Shown: one piece after another, positions 10,337 to 21,110 of the stretch | Layout of the letters: every line of letters begins with the position of its first letter | Position numbering within the stretch: the stretch's first letter is position 1 | Assembly: GCA_964036315.1 (NCBI GenBank) | Contig: OZ038479.1 | Location: 62,052,804 to 62,116,803 of the forward strand | Direction: 5' to 3' | Length of the DNA: 64,000 bases | Source: Acanthosepion esculentum | Taxonomy: Eukaryota > Mollusca > Cephalopoda > Sepiida > Sepiidae | The notes under the pieces: model-generated | What the model saw: the letters and a program-made list of their open reading frames with translations, nothing else | Told to the model about the DNA's origin: nothing | Databases searched by the model: none | Made by a program: the position numbers and the translations under genes

Positions 10337-10612
10337 CTATGCCAGCTCCACTCCCTGCTTTATTATAATAGATTTATTGGCAGTATTGGTTAACAGTAAG
10401 GGAACGGTCCCCGACCTCTTCACCAACGAATCACACACGGTTATTTCTCTTTCACTATTATCATACCTACCAGTAGTGACCACTTGGTACAGGTCACTGG
10501 TCAGCACTCCTTCTGTTATAATCTTGCCCTTCCCAGATACAGTAGTCCTAGGAGGGAGCTTTATATCTGTCTGGGCCATCACTGGCAATTGTTCATAATT
10601 ATCCTCTCCCAA
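10337..10612 (-). pseudogene. pol: Protease-RT linker of pol
   Basis: Open frame of 91 codons (IKLPPRTTVSGKGKI..., LTNTANKSIIIKQGVELA) resembling the spacer between protease and RT found in gypsy pol, where a beta-rich segment precedes RT. No catalytic residues. Separate frame from both neighbours, so pol is interrupted here too. Confidence 0.6.
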
Positions 10613-10673
10613 CAGTATCCCTTCCCCCGTCCAATGTTAGGGTGGCGGGGTCGAAACGGATCTGTGCCTTATT

Positions 10674-11006
10674 CTACCTAAGCCAGTCACTCCCCCAAAT
10701 TAGCTCACCACACAAGTCAGGTGTCACATAAACCTTAAGTTTACCTCTGGTTCTTGCCAACTGGAAAGGTAGCCACGTCATACTCTCTATCTTCATCCTG
10801 CTACTATCAGCCTGACTTATTAGTAGATCGACAGGACTAAGCTTCGTTTTCAGTCCCAACTGTCTAAAAATCTTAGAGCTAACCAGTGACACTGAAGCTC
10901 CAGTATCGACAAGGGCCTTCACCTTCTTGTCTCCCAGCAACACATTAGAGGTGAAGTCTGGCCCTTCCTTCAGCAAACGGTATACATGTGCTTTTCTCCT
11001 TCCCAT
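10674..11006 (-). pseudogene. pol: Retropepsin-like aspartic protease
   Basis: A 110-codon open frame. The active site VDTGASVSLV lies at about residues 33-42, with the catalytic Asp at about 34 in the canonical D-T/S-G context. The C-terminal LIWGSDWL, at residues 102-109, is the second conserved retropepsin motif (usually ILGxDW/F). Spacing fits a single retroviral-type protease subunit that would dimerise to process Gag-Pol. The frame is open by itself but separated from gag and RT by frame changes, so it is treated as part of a broken pol. Confidence 0.85.
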
Positions 11007-11147
11007 ATGTTCTCTCCCTTCCTCCCGCTTTCTCGACAGCCGAGACGTGGGAGTCGGTGACAGGAGATCACCTTTTTTAGGGGTTCCAATTTCTGTCTAG
11101 GAGCCCTCCTGGGTGGAGTAGAGCTCGGATGACTCTCTTTTCTCGGG

Positions 11148-11694
11148 CTAGCAACCCGTAGCACCCCCTCTATTCGAGTTAGGGTTGATCCGTTCGGTGT
11201 GGTCCATCTTTCTCCTGCGAGGGCAGCTTCGTCTCAGGTGACCCGCTCCTCCACAGCACCAACACCTTCGCTCCTTACACCTGGCCGAAAAGTGCCCGAC
11301 CACACCACATGACCAGCATCTCAGAGGTCTTACTTGCACTGGGGCCACCCTGCCTCTTACTTTTTCACGGGTGACCCATCGGCGTTTCCCGGAACCTTTT
11401 CCTTCTCGGTAGGGGGCACCAGCGTATTAACTCGCTTTATCCCCAGTTAACGGTCTCCCTCTGCCGTACACCACCGAGCCTTGTCGTGCAGTTCGACCCC
11501 AAAAACCTTGGGTCTCCTCCATAGTTTGTCGGACAGTCGCAGGCCCGATGCCCACTATACTTGCAAGCCCAGCACACCAGCCCATATCGGCCCGGTGTGG
11601 GCTTGTGAAACCAATTAACGCAGGTCCTAGGTTCTTCCACCTCTTCTTTCGAATCCCGTATCTGGATCTGCTCCCGGTCCTTCTTTTTCATCAC
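11148..11694 (-). pseudogene. gag: Gag nucleocapsid region with three CCHC zinc knuckles
   Basis: 11694-11437 contains CWACKYSGHRACDC, and 11348-11148 contains two more close together, CWSCGVVGHFSARC and CWCCGGAGHLRRSC. All follow C-x2-C-x4-H-x4-C, the nucleocapsid RNA-binding knuckle. The two parts are in different frames with a stop after 11437. Basic segments (RRRK) follow the third knuckle. Three knuckles is more than the one or two usual in gypsy elements. Confidence 0.88.
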
Positions 11695-11829
11695 TACTTT
11701 GGCCCCCCCGGGGGTTCCTACCTACACCCCTCTTATTCTATCTCAGAGTCGTTCGCTGGTCCTAGCCGCCTCTATGGCTGAGGCCAGGCTGATCGGTCCC
11801 CCTTCAGAATATCGCCCCTCAGGTCTCTG

Positions 11830-12380
11830 TCATTCAGCGCGTCCACATACACATCGGCCAACAAGGCCTGAATAGGACCACTGTCCCGATATCGCCAACT
11901 CCGGAAAAGCTAACGCCGCTATCCCCGCAATTCTTTTCCCCAGTTCCTCATTAGTCTCTCCTTCTTGTTGCTGCAGTCGGAATAATTTCCTGACCACCTC
12001 AATGGCCGTGCGCTCACTTGCGTATTGCTGCACCAGAGCGGATTTAAGCTCGGTCCACGTCAGGGCCGGGTTTTCTCTGTACCACCCACCTATGAATTTG
12101 GACACCTGCCCCGCTACGGCGTCGTAAGCAAGGAGCACCATTTCTTGGTCCGAGAGGCCATAGATCACCTGATTTTCTGAATGGACAGGATCCATTCGTG
12201 CAGGTCCGCAGGGTTTCCTTTATAAGTAGGTAGCTTCATGCAACCTATCAGCCTCCTGAAACCCATCGATAATACGGGGACTCCCACATCCCCAAGGTCA
12301 TCTGTGGCGTCTGATCCTAGTGTCTTTCCAACTACCACTTTCAACGACAGAACGAAAAGAAAAATACTTAACACGGTCAT
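11830..12380 (-). pseudogene. gag: Gag matrix/capsid region, frameshifted
   Basis: 12380-12165 carries FRRLIGCMKLPTYKGNPADL and HEWILSIQKIR; 12195-11830 carries ALTWTELKSALVQQYASE and LFRLQQQEGETNEELGKRI, the helical pattern of retrotransposon Gag capsid (Retrotrans_gag-like). The two overlap by about 30 nt in different frames, so there is a frameshift near 12180. The true start is uncertain; an upstream open frame (12727-12377) begins within the LTR and may hold leader sequence. Confidence 0.75.
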
Positions 12381-12682
12381 GGCGCTTCAACTGCGTACAA
12401 CGTCGACAAAGTCAAAACAAGATCAACAATAGTACTAGCAGATCTAAGTGCAATGAGCGAACAAAGGAAACCAAAAAGTGACTTACCTGAGGTCCGCCGC
12501 TCCCTGTTTTGTTTCTTTTTCCTCCTTCCTTTGCTTCCTTCTCTTTTCCTCCTTATGTCCATTTTAGACCAATATAGTCCGAAGATTAGTGTCCTTTCTG
12601 GTCTTACTTGGTCCCGACTGGACAAGACAAATGCAACCCTCTCTCCTCTTTCAGACGGCCGTGGTAATTCCCACGGGTCTAT

Positions 12683-12699
12683 CCTTGTCATGGCTACCA
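12683..12699 (-). promoter_or_regulatory. Candidate tRNA primer-binding site
   Basis: Minus strand reads TGGTAGCCATGACAAGG one nucleotide inside the 5' LTR. TGG at the start fits pairing with the CCA end of a tRNA. I could not assign the tRNA. Confidence 0.4.
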
Positions 12700-13308
12700 G
12701 TCTAACACTTTTTCCACGGCCCCTCAACCTCTTACTCTCTGGCTTCAGGTGTCTACTCGGTCTTAACCGAAATTAAGGGAGTGACCGTAGGTCCCCTGAG
12801 CATCCGTAGATCATTCGACCGGTCAACTGGTTTAATCCTGCCCACGTTGTGTTTGATTTGATCCAGAAAGCAGAAGTTATGTTCATCCATTCACGGTCGA
12901 CTGAAGATGTAGACACGGCTGGAGAGTCTGTGCTAAGAAATTTAGAATGCACCAAAAAAATATATATCTGCAGAAAGCCGGACAAGCAACTATTCAATGG
13001 TTGAATTGTTAATGTCTTTTACATAGCTGAAAAGAATAGTATAGAAAAAAACGGGTTTCAGAAAATAAAATAATTGACGTAAAAACACATACACTGGATT
13101 CTAGACAGAGAGAGAGAGAGTGGGTTGTGATTAGCTTGTTGTGAAATCGTCTCTTGTGATGGAGAGATAAAGATTTCTGTGCGCGGCTTAAAGTTTATAG
13201 TTGCATTCCTACTCGGCGTTAGTAACAGTAGTAGTAATCTTCGTGTTAGCGGAAGCATCGGTACTTATATTAACAGTACATGTTAGCGGAGGTTTTGTTC
13301 CAAATCCC

Positions 13309-13316
13309 TGACGTCA
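13309..13316. promoter_or_regulatory. CRE-like TGACGTCA, right LTR copy A
   Basis: Perfect palindrome in the first module of the intact LTR, equivalent to 1680-1687. Confidence 0.6.
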
Positions 13317-13530
13317 CTTCCAGTCTCCGATATCTCTCCACCCAGCTCGACTGCACTCGACGACAGACGAGCCCAAAAACAACATTTTTATTTTTGTAGC
13401 TTGTTCGACGTTTCCGTTTTCAGTGGTAGTAATAATAGTAGCAGTAGTAGTCTTAAATTGTTGGAGGAGTAATTCGCTTCTTCGTACTTATATCAACAAA
13501 ATATGTTAGCGGGCGTTTGGTTCCAATCTC

Positions 13531-13538
13531 TGACGTCA
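13531..13538. promoter_or_regulatory. CRE-like TGACGTCA, right LTR copy B
   Basis: Perfect palindrome in the second module, about 90 bp upstream of the TATA box in element orientation. Confidence 0.6.
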
Positions 13539-13625
13539 CTTCCAGTCTCCGACCTCTCTCTACCCAGCTCGACTGCACTCGACGGCAGACGAGCCAACCA
13601 CACTGTCAACAGATTTCTGTGCGCG

Positions 13626-13633
13626 TTTATATA
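13626..13633 (-). promoter_or_regulatory. TATA box of 5' LTR
   Basis: TATATAAA on the minus strand followed by cgcgcacagaaatctg. Conserved in both LTRs; the likely core promoter of the element. Confidence 0.5.
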
Positions 13634-13945
13634 GATAAACCTGGCTGATCATAAATCGACTCTTGGCCCGCAACGATTATCACGAGTGCTGCCTTCAACC
13701 CAAAATCATGTGAATTTCAAAGTTCCTCATAGCCTTAGTAAGCTCTATTTCAAATTTTAACCGATAAAAATTATCTCGATCATCTTCTATTGTCTTCCTA
13801 ATGGCCCAATTCCAAATGGGCTAGATCAGATTCCGATCAATAAACAGAATTGTTCTGATCTAATATCGCTGTTCAAATCTACTCCAATTTCAATATAAAA
13901 AAAATATGTTTGTGTGTGGTTCCCAAACTCTCTCTGTTACAAAAA

Positions 13946-14427
13946 GCAACACTTTTTTTATATAGAGATACATTTTTGTGCGAACAGAAAAAAGTCATAA
14001 TGATGAAGTTCGAGTTGGCTTGAAAATTTGAGCATAAACCTTTTTCTAATTCATTTTCTTATTATATCTAGATCATGCTAAAATGGACTTTCCACTTTGC
14101 ACTTCAGAGAAGCCAGATACATCTAAGCTCTTAACCAGGAGCAGAGATCCGCGTTTCAAGCATTGTCAGTAGCTGACCCAACATATAAACACACAGTCCA
14201 TCCGATTGCGCCTAACCAGTGCACGCATGGAAAACATAGTATGACAGATATATAAACACCAACCCGAGAAGTCTCGTGAATTTAAAGTTAATGTTGGGAT
14301 GAGGCAAGAAAGTTACACACACCTAAAGGCCGACGGTGATTGACGAATTCCCAAGTGAAATAAATAGTAATTTTACGTATTTAGTCTCGTGTTCTTCATT
14401 TCTAACCTACGATCATAATTTTGCGTG

Positions 14428-14460
<33 letters not shown>

Positions 14461-16680
14461 GTATATACACACACACATTAGAATCCTGTTTAGCCATTTT
14501 CAAGAGAAATCATATAAAAACTATAAATACAATTATATATCAAATTTTGCGCGAATTTTGCGCCAATTAAAATGTGAAGATTGCTGATTATCGTTTTATA
14601 TGTGAATTTGCCAAAAGGTTCAGAACAAAAAACAAATAATATAAAGGTGTGCACCTTCCTTATGTTGAGGCAACTGAACGGTTATATTTATATATAACTG
14701 ATTGTGCATTGCATTACGTTTAATTTGTTGAATTGTGGTGAAGAATCTTTTTTAATCAGTTCAACCCAAGCAACGCGATAATATGCCACTATGATACATA
14801 ATAGACGATGAAAAATATTTTAGACAGAATCTGAAACTCAATCTTAAACAGGAAACAAGGAATTAACCTCTGCTCTTGTTCAAAAGATAGGGAAGGAGTG
14901 TGAACTGGACGATAGGCGAAGTTATCTATTCGTATTGAGAAAAAATAAATAGTTAATAAAATTTCAAAGTTAAGAAAATGCATGGAAATTCTGTTCTTTT
15001 GAGTGATTGTTGTTATTTACTAAACTTAGCTTGGTGTAAGTCTACAAGTGCAGGACACCTACTGAGGTTCGTACTCTCTAATCAAAAATGATCAACTAGA
15101 CTAGCACGTGGCACCTTAATCTTGAATCTTATACAGAAAGATATTCACTTTTTCCAGTGTTAAAGATTGACTTTTCCGTTATTACACCAAAAACCAAATT
15201 CTTGTGAGCTTTATGAAAAAATTGTCAAACTAGTTATCTTTTTATTTTGCTTGTAACTCTCTCAAATTCTCAAGTGAATCCTTGCAGTTCAAATGCATCT
15301 TTGAAGACGCTGTATCCAAGTGATGTTTGCTTGTGGAAAAGTACTATTTACACTCAATGAAACGTTATATTTCTCTCTCGCCGAACTGTTTATTCGCAAT
15401 GTTTTCATAATATTTTTGCTGACACGGCAAAATCAAATTACAGTTAATTATTGGAAGGCTTTGACAACGTTTATCATGAATTCAAGATTCTTAATAAATT
15501 CAGATTCGGGCTATAATTCCATAACGAGACAAAACTGAAAAGCACGAAAATTTCGATTAACTTTCCGGTATTAAAAATAATTACTTATCCGAGCAAACAA
15601 GTAGCAATATTGTATAGAACCATATATAACCAATTAATGGTAGTAGTTGATGAATAATGAAAAAATGAAAATGATCCAATCAAAATTCGAATATTTTCAT
15701 TACAAATATTTTAACCCAGAAATAGTTCAAAATATTTCACAACCAATCAAATTCCAGATAAAATTTATTGGTCAATTGAGTGACTCAAGGAATACAACAA
15801 AGAAATAATAGACAAAATGTATAGAAAGAGTACTTTCATTACATTCTTGGCTGGCTCAAAGGCAAAGATTTTACTCCATGAATCTAGTTCCGTGCCAATT
15901 ATTCAAGTAAACCTCGTTTCAATATATAATAGGATGCTGAAAGATACAATACAATAAGATGCTGGAAGGTTCTCGGCCTTTTCAGAAATTTTTTTTTTTT
16001 TTTAAATGGCGGAGGAGATTCTGATGTTTGGTCATTTGGTCAGATTTTGGGAAGTAGGTCGGCTCGAGAATTTTTAGTACTCCCTCTTATAGATTAACGC
16101 ATATTATAATTAAAGACTGCCTTTTTGTCTTATTTGAATATCGTCTAGATCAACACCAAGAAATAGGTCAACCGTGTGACAAATAATACGTTTGCATGGT
16201 ATGTTGAATTTCATAATTGCTAAACTTGTCTAAGCAGATTTTTAAAATTTAACGGAACAAACGATTACTTTACCAAGTACATAAAATATTGTGTCAAGAA
16301 GCTCCGTTTTCTGTGATGGGGTGGTGCACACTGGTTGAGCAGAAGTTTCCTCACGTAAAAACATCAGTTCAAGTGGAATTCTAACTATTCATCTTGTCGG
16401 TAAAACAAAACGTCCGAGTTTACATGAAAACCAGACATGCGATCGGTTATAAAATCTGTATAGATGTGTTTTGTCACTACAAGAAGCGTTCGTTAATCAA
16501 GAGGTCGCAGAAAATGATGAAAGCAGATTTACGGGGGAGGGGTGTCGTTTCTAATGGATAAGATGTTCAGGTTTTGGGAAAAGCATTTATGGAGAGTTAT
16601 CAACCAATTTTTATAATTGTTTTTTTTTATCATGTCTATACTAATGTATATGAGTCATATTTAAAACTAGCTTAAAACTA
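13946..16680. other. AT-rich sequence with small dispersed repeats
   Basis: No gene recognised. (CA)n(TA)n(CA)n lies at 14427-14476. 14830-14930 shares a segment (aaacaggaaacaagg...cctctgctcttgttcaaaaga) with 34100-34170. 15940-16080 shares a diverged block (agattttgggaagtaggtc) with 42960-43040. A cgggctataattcca segment at 15508 recurs at 16849. Confidence 0.5.
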
Positions 16681-16721
16681 CACTCTGTGCAGATTTCTAA
16701 GCTAGCTCCCGCGGGGGATAA

Positions 16722-16961
16722 TTGGGCCACCGACCCAAAACTGAAGGAACCTCTGGTCCAGCTAAAAAAAACAACAATGATAATTTTGAAGAAATAACTT
16801 TGAATTCTTCAATTAACTTCATGGATATTCAAAATATCACTGATTCGGGCTATAATTCCAATTCAGGCGGCAATTTGAGTTCTTCAAATCACAAACTGTG
16901 CGGATCTTCAAAACCTCACGCCATGAAACGTCTCACTTTAACTCTTTTTTGCCATTTTTAA
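16722..16961 (+). CDS. Short ORF, possible transposon ORF fragment
   Basis: 79 codons, low-complexity and rich in Asn/Ser (GHRPKTEGTSGPAKKNNN at the start, DSGYNSNSGGNLSSSN in the middle). The DSGYNS hexapeptide also occurs in the end of a 72-codon frame at 15320-15538. No domain recognised, no splice signals of note. It looks like the N-terminal end of a retroelement ORF1-like protein, but that is a guess. Confidence 0.25.
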   Translation: MGHRPKTEGTSGPAKKNNNDNFEEITLNSSINFMDIQNITDSGYNSNSGGNLSSSNHKLCGSSKPHAMKRLTLTLFCHF

Positions 16962-17362
16962 GAAATAAAATTGATTTCCTCAATTCAAAGTTTTGGAGAT
17001 ATTTTAAAATGAATTTAAAACATTTTTTAAAATTCCCAAAGTTTTTGTATTACTTTAAACTCAATATAAATTAAAAACTTTTAAAAACACTAATTTTTTT
17101 CAATTATTTTAAAATTTGATTGTTCCCACTTCATCTGGATACAAATCCTAATCCGGAATGTTCAAGCACCAGATGAAGAGCAGATTTTCAATCCGGGTTC
17201 AGACAGAATTTGACGTTTATTTATTTAAAAGAAGATGACTGCAGCGGTTTTAGCACTGTTTTAAGAAACAGTACAGGACGAAGGCTTGACCAATGAGGAA
17301 TGTAATAAAAATTAAAATAAGCAGGCTAAAATTAATCGGAGAAATATGTAGGAGATTGACAT

Positions 17363-17366
<4 letters not shown>

Positions 17367-17432
<66 letters not shown>
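17367..17432. repeat. (AT)n microsatellite
   Basis: Uninterrupted AT dinucleotides. Followed by gactacgcaacaaaaa, similar to the terminus of the foldback element at 18156. Confidence 0.95.
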
Positions 17433-17434
<2 letters not shown>

Positions 17435-17799
17435 CTACGCAACAAAAAGGAATTGAGGAAAAAAGAATAGTACAGATGTGAGATTAGAGGAGAGAAATAA
17501 CAAAAACCTATTCAGATATTTATGCCTTTACTGCCACCCACTCCTATAAGATCCGTAGGATGGGTAGCTAACAGAGGAAGACAACATCAGATGGTTTTAT
17601 TCAATCTGTGTATATATTATATACAATCGATTTCTGGTTAAATGAGACAGGAGTTACAAGGAATAGGCGCTTAGTATGGCCCAGTTTTTGCAGGAACAGA
17701 ATGAAACGTATGTAATATTATGGCCTTTTGATACAATTCCCTTTAAAAAGAACGATCAAATACATGAAACCAAATTCGTGACTCTTTAAACGTAATCAT

Positions 17800-17834
<35 letters not shown>

Positions 17835-17870
17835 ATTTGTATATATTTGTGTGTATTTGTGTGTATTTGT
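17800..17870. repeat. (AT)n(GT)n plus gtgtatttgt repeats
   Basis: AT run passes into GT run and then several gtgtatttgt decamers. Confidence 0.9.
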
Positions 17871-18058
17871 GTATTTAGGCAGCAAATTCTCTTTTAGACA
17901 TGTCTGATTTAATAAATTACAGATATTATGTCTACTAATTTATTTTAAAATCCGTTCACACTCATGAATAACATTCCCTGTATTGATGTTAAGGGATGAG
18001 ATAAATGTGCTATAACTGTTTAAATCTCCTTAATATTTCATTTCCCATTTATTCAATC

Positions 18059-18142
<84 letters not shown>

Positions 18143-18155
18143 ATTATTATTATTG
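18059..18155. repeat. (AT)n followed by (ATT)n
   Basis: Long AT run ending in attattatt, directly abutting the foldback element. Confidence 0.95.
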
Positions 18156-18593
18156 TTACGCAACAAAATCTAAAATTACATCATATAGGGGATAAATCTA
18201 TTTCAACCGAAGAAAAATTCGTCAGTTTTATTCAACCCCGGTGTATAGACTGAGTTCGTGTCGGAATTAGAAATTTAACTGTTGAAAAATTGATACAGAA
18301 TTTATTGGTGGTCAGTTATATTCTTCATATAACACCAGTTTAATGTCATAAGGTTAATATTTAAAATAATTTATAAAAACTCTTCCCCTGATCACCGCCT
18401 CGTGCATTTTGTCTGATTGAAACATTGAAATGGATAAAATTCTGTATCAATTTTTCGACGGCTGTCACAATTATATTTCTAACTCCGACATGAAATCAGT
18501 TTATACACCGGGGTTGAATAAGACTGACAAAGTTTTTGTCGGTTGAAATAGATTTATCCCCCATATGAGATAATTTTGGATTTTGTTGTGTAA
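18156..18593. mobile_element. Foldback element with ~150-bp inverted arms
   Basis: Left arm 18156-18303 (ttacgcaacaaaatc ... gatacagaattt) and right arm 18436-18593 (aaattctgtatcaattttt ... gattttgttgtgtaa) are imperfect reverse complements along their length. A unique centre of about 130 bp separates them. Noncoding. It looks like a MITE or foldback element set in microsatellite. Target duplication is not clear because both flanks are AT-rich. Confidence 0.8.
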
Positions 18594-18693
18594 TACTATT
18601 TATTGGGTCTGTTACATTGAGATCCTTTTGTGGATGAGTTTTAATATTTTATATTACTAGGATCCACTTATATACCAACGGATTTATTACCTT

Positions 18694-18697
<4 letters not shown>

Positions 18698-18746
<49 letters not shown>
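18698..18746. repeat. (AT)n microsatellite
   Basis: Uninterrupted AT dinucleotides. Confidence 0.95.
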
Positions 18747-18748
<2 letters not shown>

Positions 18749-19754
18749 CATTATTTAATAATGGTAGCATATATTTCAATTTATTTTCTAATAATCTGTT
18801 GTACTCTGCTCTGTGGTGAAGTCAATTTTTTTATCCCCAGGCTTCATAGACATCTTCGAACTCATTGTCAAAACAAACAGTACCACATGATGTCGTTGTA
18901 TCATTACCATCATTATGATTCTGGACTTAAGTAATGGTGGAATGTGGCGATAGAGTTCATTTGATTTAAGTGAATTACAGATTTTAATCTATTATGTCAC
19001 TTTTATCGAGTGAACATTAGCAGAATCCAGGTAAAATAGAAAATAACAAAACACAAAAGGAAAATTAGGAAAAAATTTGTAGTTATTCTCCAAATCACTT
19101 GATGTTAACACTGAATTATTATGGATGTCTACCATAGTTCAATGCTTACTAAGTTGTCTTGGAGATCTCTTCGATAATGCAAACAGTTTGATCCTTATAG
19201 GTTTTCCAATAGAATTCCCTTGCCATAGTTAAAATAGGCGGTTTTCTAAGCGTGGCTTATATCAGTCACCCGGTGAGGACCATACGCACTATTCAGTCGT
19301 AACTGATCTCGCGAGACAAGTTTGATAACCATTACACGACGTCGAACATAAAATAATAGGATAAACAGAAAAAGAAATATGAAATGTTTTTGTAAAAAAA
19401 CAGATTAAATATATGACTCTGAACGTGGACGAATGCAAGAGGAATTTTCTAATATTGCACAATTCTTTGCCGGTAAGCAACCCATATAATGGCGTTACTA
19501 AAAGTAAGTCAAAATTGATTAACCAGATGCCAAAAACAAAATTTCACATTATACAGTAGAGACTCAGTTCCAAATGTAAAAGTCACATAAAGATATTCAA
19601 AATGTTTCAAAAGTAGAATCGCAAGAGAATTTACGGTCAAAGCATTACTTTATCAATAGATAACATTTTAAATTGAGTGAAATTTAATAAACTGTTACAC
19701 AGCCGCAAGTAATCATGAGAATCTAACTTCTGAGTGGCTTATACAGTGCTTCAT
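18747..19754. other. AT-rich sequence, nothing recognised
   Basis: No coding signal, repeat match or structured element found. Confidence 0.5.
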
Positions 19755-21110
19755 TCTATCAGCAAACAAAGACTTAGCTTCATTAAAGACTGGTTTTCGA
19801 AGAGTCTTATCCTTCGAACTATCGACCTATTAGTCTTCTACGTCTTTTTGACGGTGTAATAGAAGCTCTAATCAATTCTGAATTGGTTAAGCATCTTGGC
19901 TCGCAAGGCCTTGTGAAACAAACAATATGGCTTCCGCTTCTCAAGGTCAACTACCGTTGTGTTTAACGGTTATTGCTGAAATAATCTGTCAAGTTTTTTT
20001 ATAAGAATGGTGAAACTCGGACTGTTGATATATCAAAAGCGTATGATAGTATTTGGCATGCTGGTCTTCTTCACAAGTTGAAGGGCTATTGTATTTCTGG
20101 TCGATTTTTTATTTGATCCAATCTTTCTTATCAAATTGAAATAAAGGTTGTCTTAAATTGCTCCTCTTCTATATCTTTCTGTAGGAAATGAATGTATCCC
20201 CGAGGGCTTTGTCTTTGGACCTGTTTGTTCCAGATTTTTACCAATGACCTTCCCGATCTTATCAGCTCTCTACTCGGTATCTATGCAGATGACACTATTT
20301 CATCCGGTCATAATATTAAATCTAATAACTTTGATAAAACGAAATTGGCAGCTGATCTCGAAAATTACTTACAATCTGTTAACTGTGCCAAGAAATAGAG
20401 TGTTATTTTTAACGCCTCCCAAACTAAACTGTTCTGTTGTAATCGGCTTAGAGAACACCTTTGTCTTCCATCTTCATGACTGATGCTAACCTGCAAAAAA
20501 GTAACACATTCCGCCTTCTCGCTTTATCGTTTTCCGCTTAAATGAATTGGAACGATTATATCGAGTCAGTTACTAAGATTGCTGCTAAGGAAGTTGGTTC
20601 ATTATGTCGTGCTAGACAATTTTTCTCCCCCGAATTTCTTGCACATTTATATGTCTACCATTCATCTATGCAGTGAATATTGTTACCACATCTGGAATAA
20701 TGCTAGAGATACTTTAGCATGATCTAAAGAAGATTCTGCAACGTTATCGGTACTGGCCTGGCAACCCCTTACTCAACGTTGTAACATAGCTTCCCTGTGC
20801 TTTTTCTATAAATATTTTAATGACAATTGTTCCTCTTTGGCACCCCGACTTCATGAATGTAAGCATAGTACTATACTGCCACTTAAATTGCTAAGTATAA
20901 CCGTAAGTTCTATTCTGATAGTTTCTTCTCTCGCTTGTGGAAATCTCTTCCAACTTCTGCCTTTCCTGTCAACTACGACTTTCAAAAATTTAAATGCATC
21001 GCCATCGTTTGTCTCATTGAATACTGTTCTTTTTATTGTCCATTCTTCTCAATACTTGCGTTTTAGTGGCTTTATCGCCTTGCTTGAGATTAAAATATTC
21101 AAAAAATAGA
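19755..21110 (+). pseudogene. Degenerate non-LTR retrotransposon RT (Jockey/CR1-like)
   Basis: Plus-strand fragments in shifting frames. Near 19808 there is NYRPI-like sequence followed by INSELVKHLGSQGL. Near 20030-20090 comes the DISKAYDSIWHAGLLHKLK segment of RT motif A. Near 20225-20300 is TNDLPDLISS followed by IYADDT, the catalytic motif C. At 20790-21000 is the C-terminal region (SLCFFYKYF, WKSLPTSAFPVNYDFQKFK), homologous to the end of the LINE at 59660. Stops and frameshifts are frequent. The endonuclease and ORF1 are missing. Clade assignment is by motif style only. Confidence 0.85.

Larger units (their letters stand above)
1058..13941 (-). mobile_element. Ty3/gypsy-type endogenous retrovirus-like element with env, nested insertion included
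   Basis: A complete but decayed element read on the minus strand: 5' LTR 12701-13941, a primer-binding-like site, gag, protease, RT, RNase H, integrase, a small acidic ORF, env, a polypurine tract (5380-5389) and a 3' LTR 1058-5378. Pol order PR-RT-RH-IN is that of Ty3/gypsy and retroviruses. LTRs have imperfect inverted ends (TGTAACAG...GTGTTAGA in element orientation). AAAA lies directly outside both ends (1054-1057 and 13942-13945), a plausible 4-bp target duplication but a low-complexity one. Without the nested insertion the element is about 9.8 kb. The two LTRs still align closely by eye, so insertion is not ancient, yet every long gene carries stops or frameshifts. It lies antisense to the LRR exons at 45925 and 52340. 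Confidence 0.9.
12701..13941 (-). repeat. 5' LTR of env-bearing element (1241 bp, intact)
   Basis: Aligns to the left LTR apart from the nested insertion. Contains two related modules of about 250 bp, each with TGACGTCA, ccagtctccga, acccagctcgactgcactcgacg and a gatttctgtgcgcg block. The module nearest the LTR start retains a clear TATATAAA (13626-13633 complement), while the other has a weaker ctataaac near 13192-13200. The uninterrupted AGTAGCAGTAG target of the nested element is preserved near 13437-13450. Confidence 0.92.
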
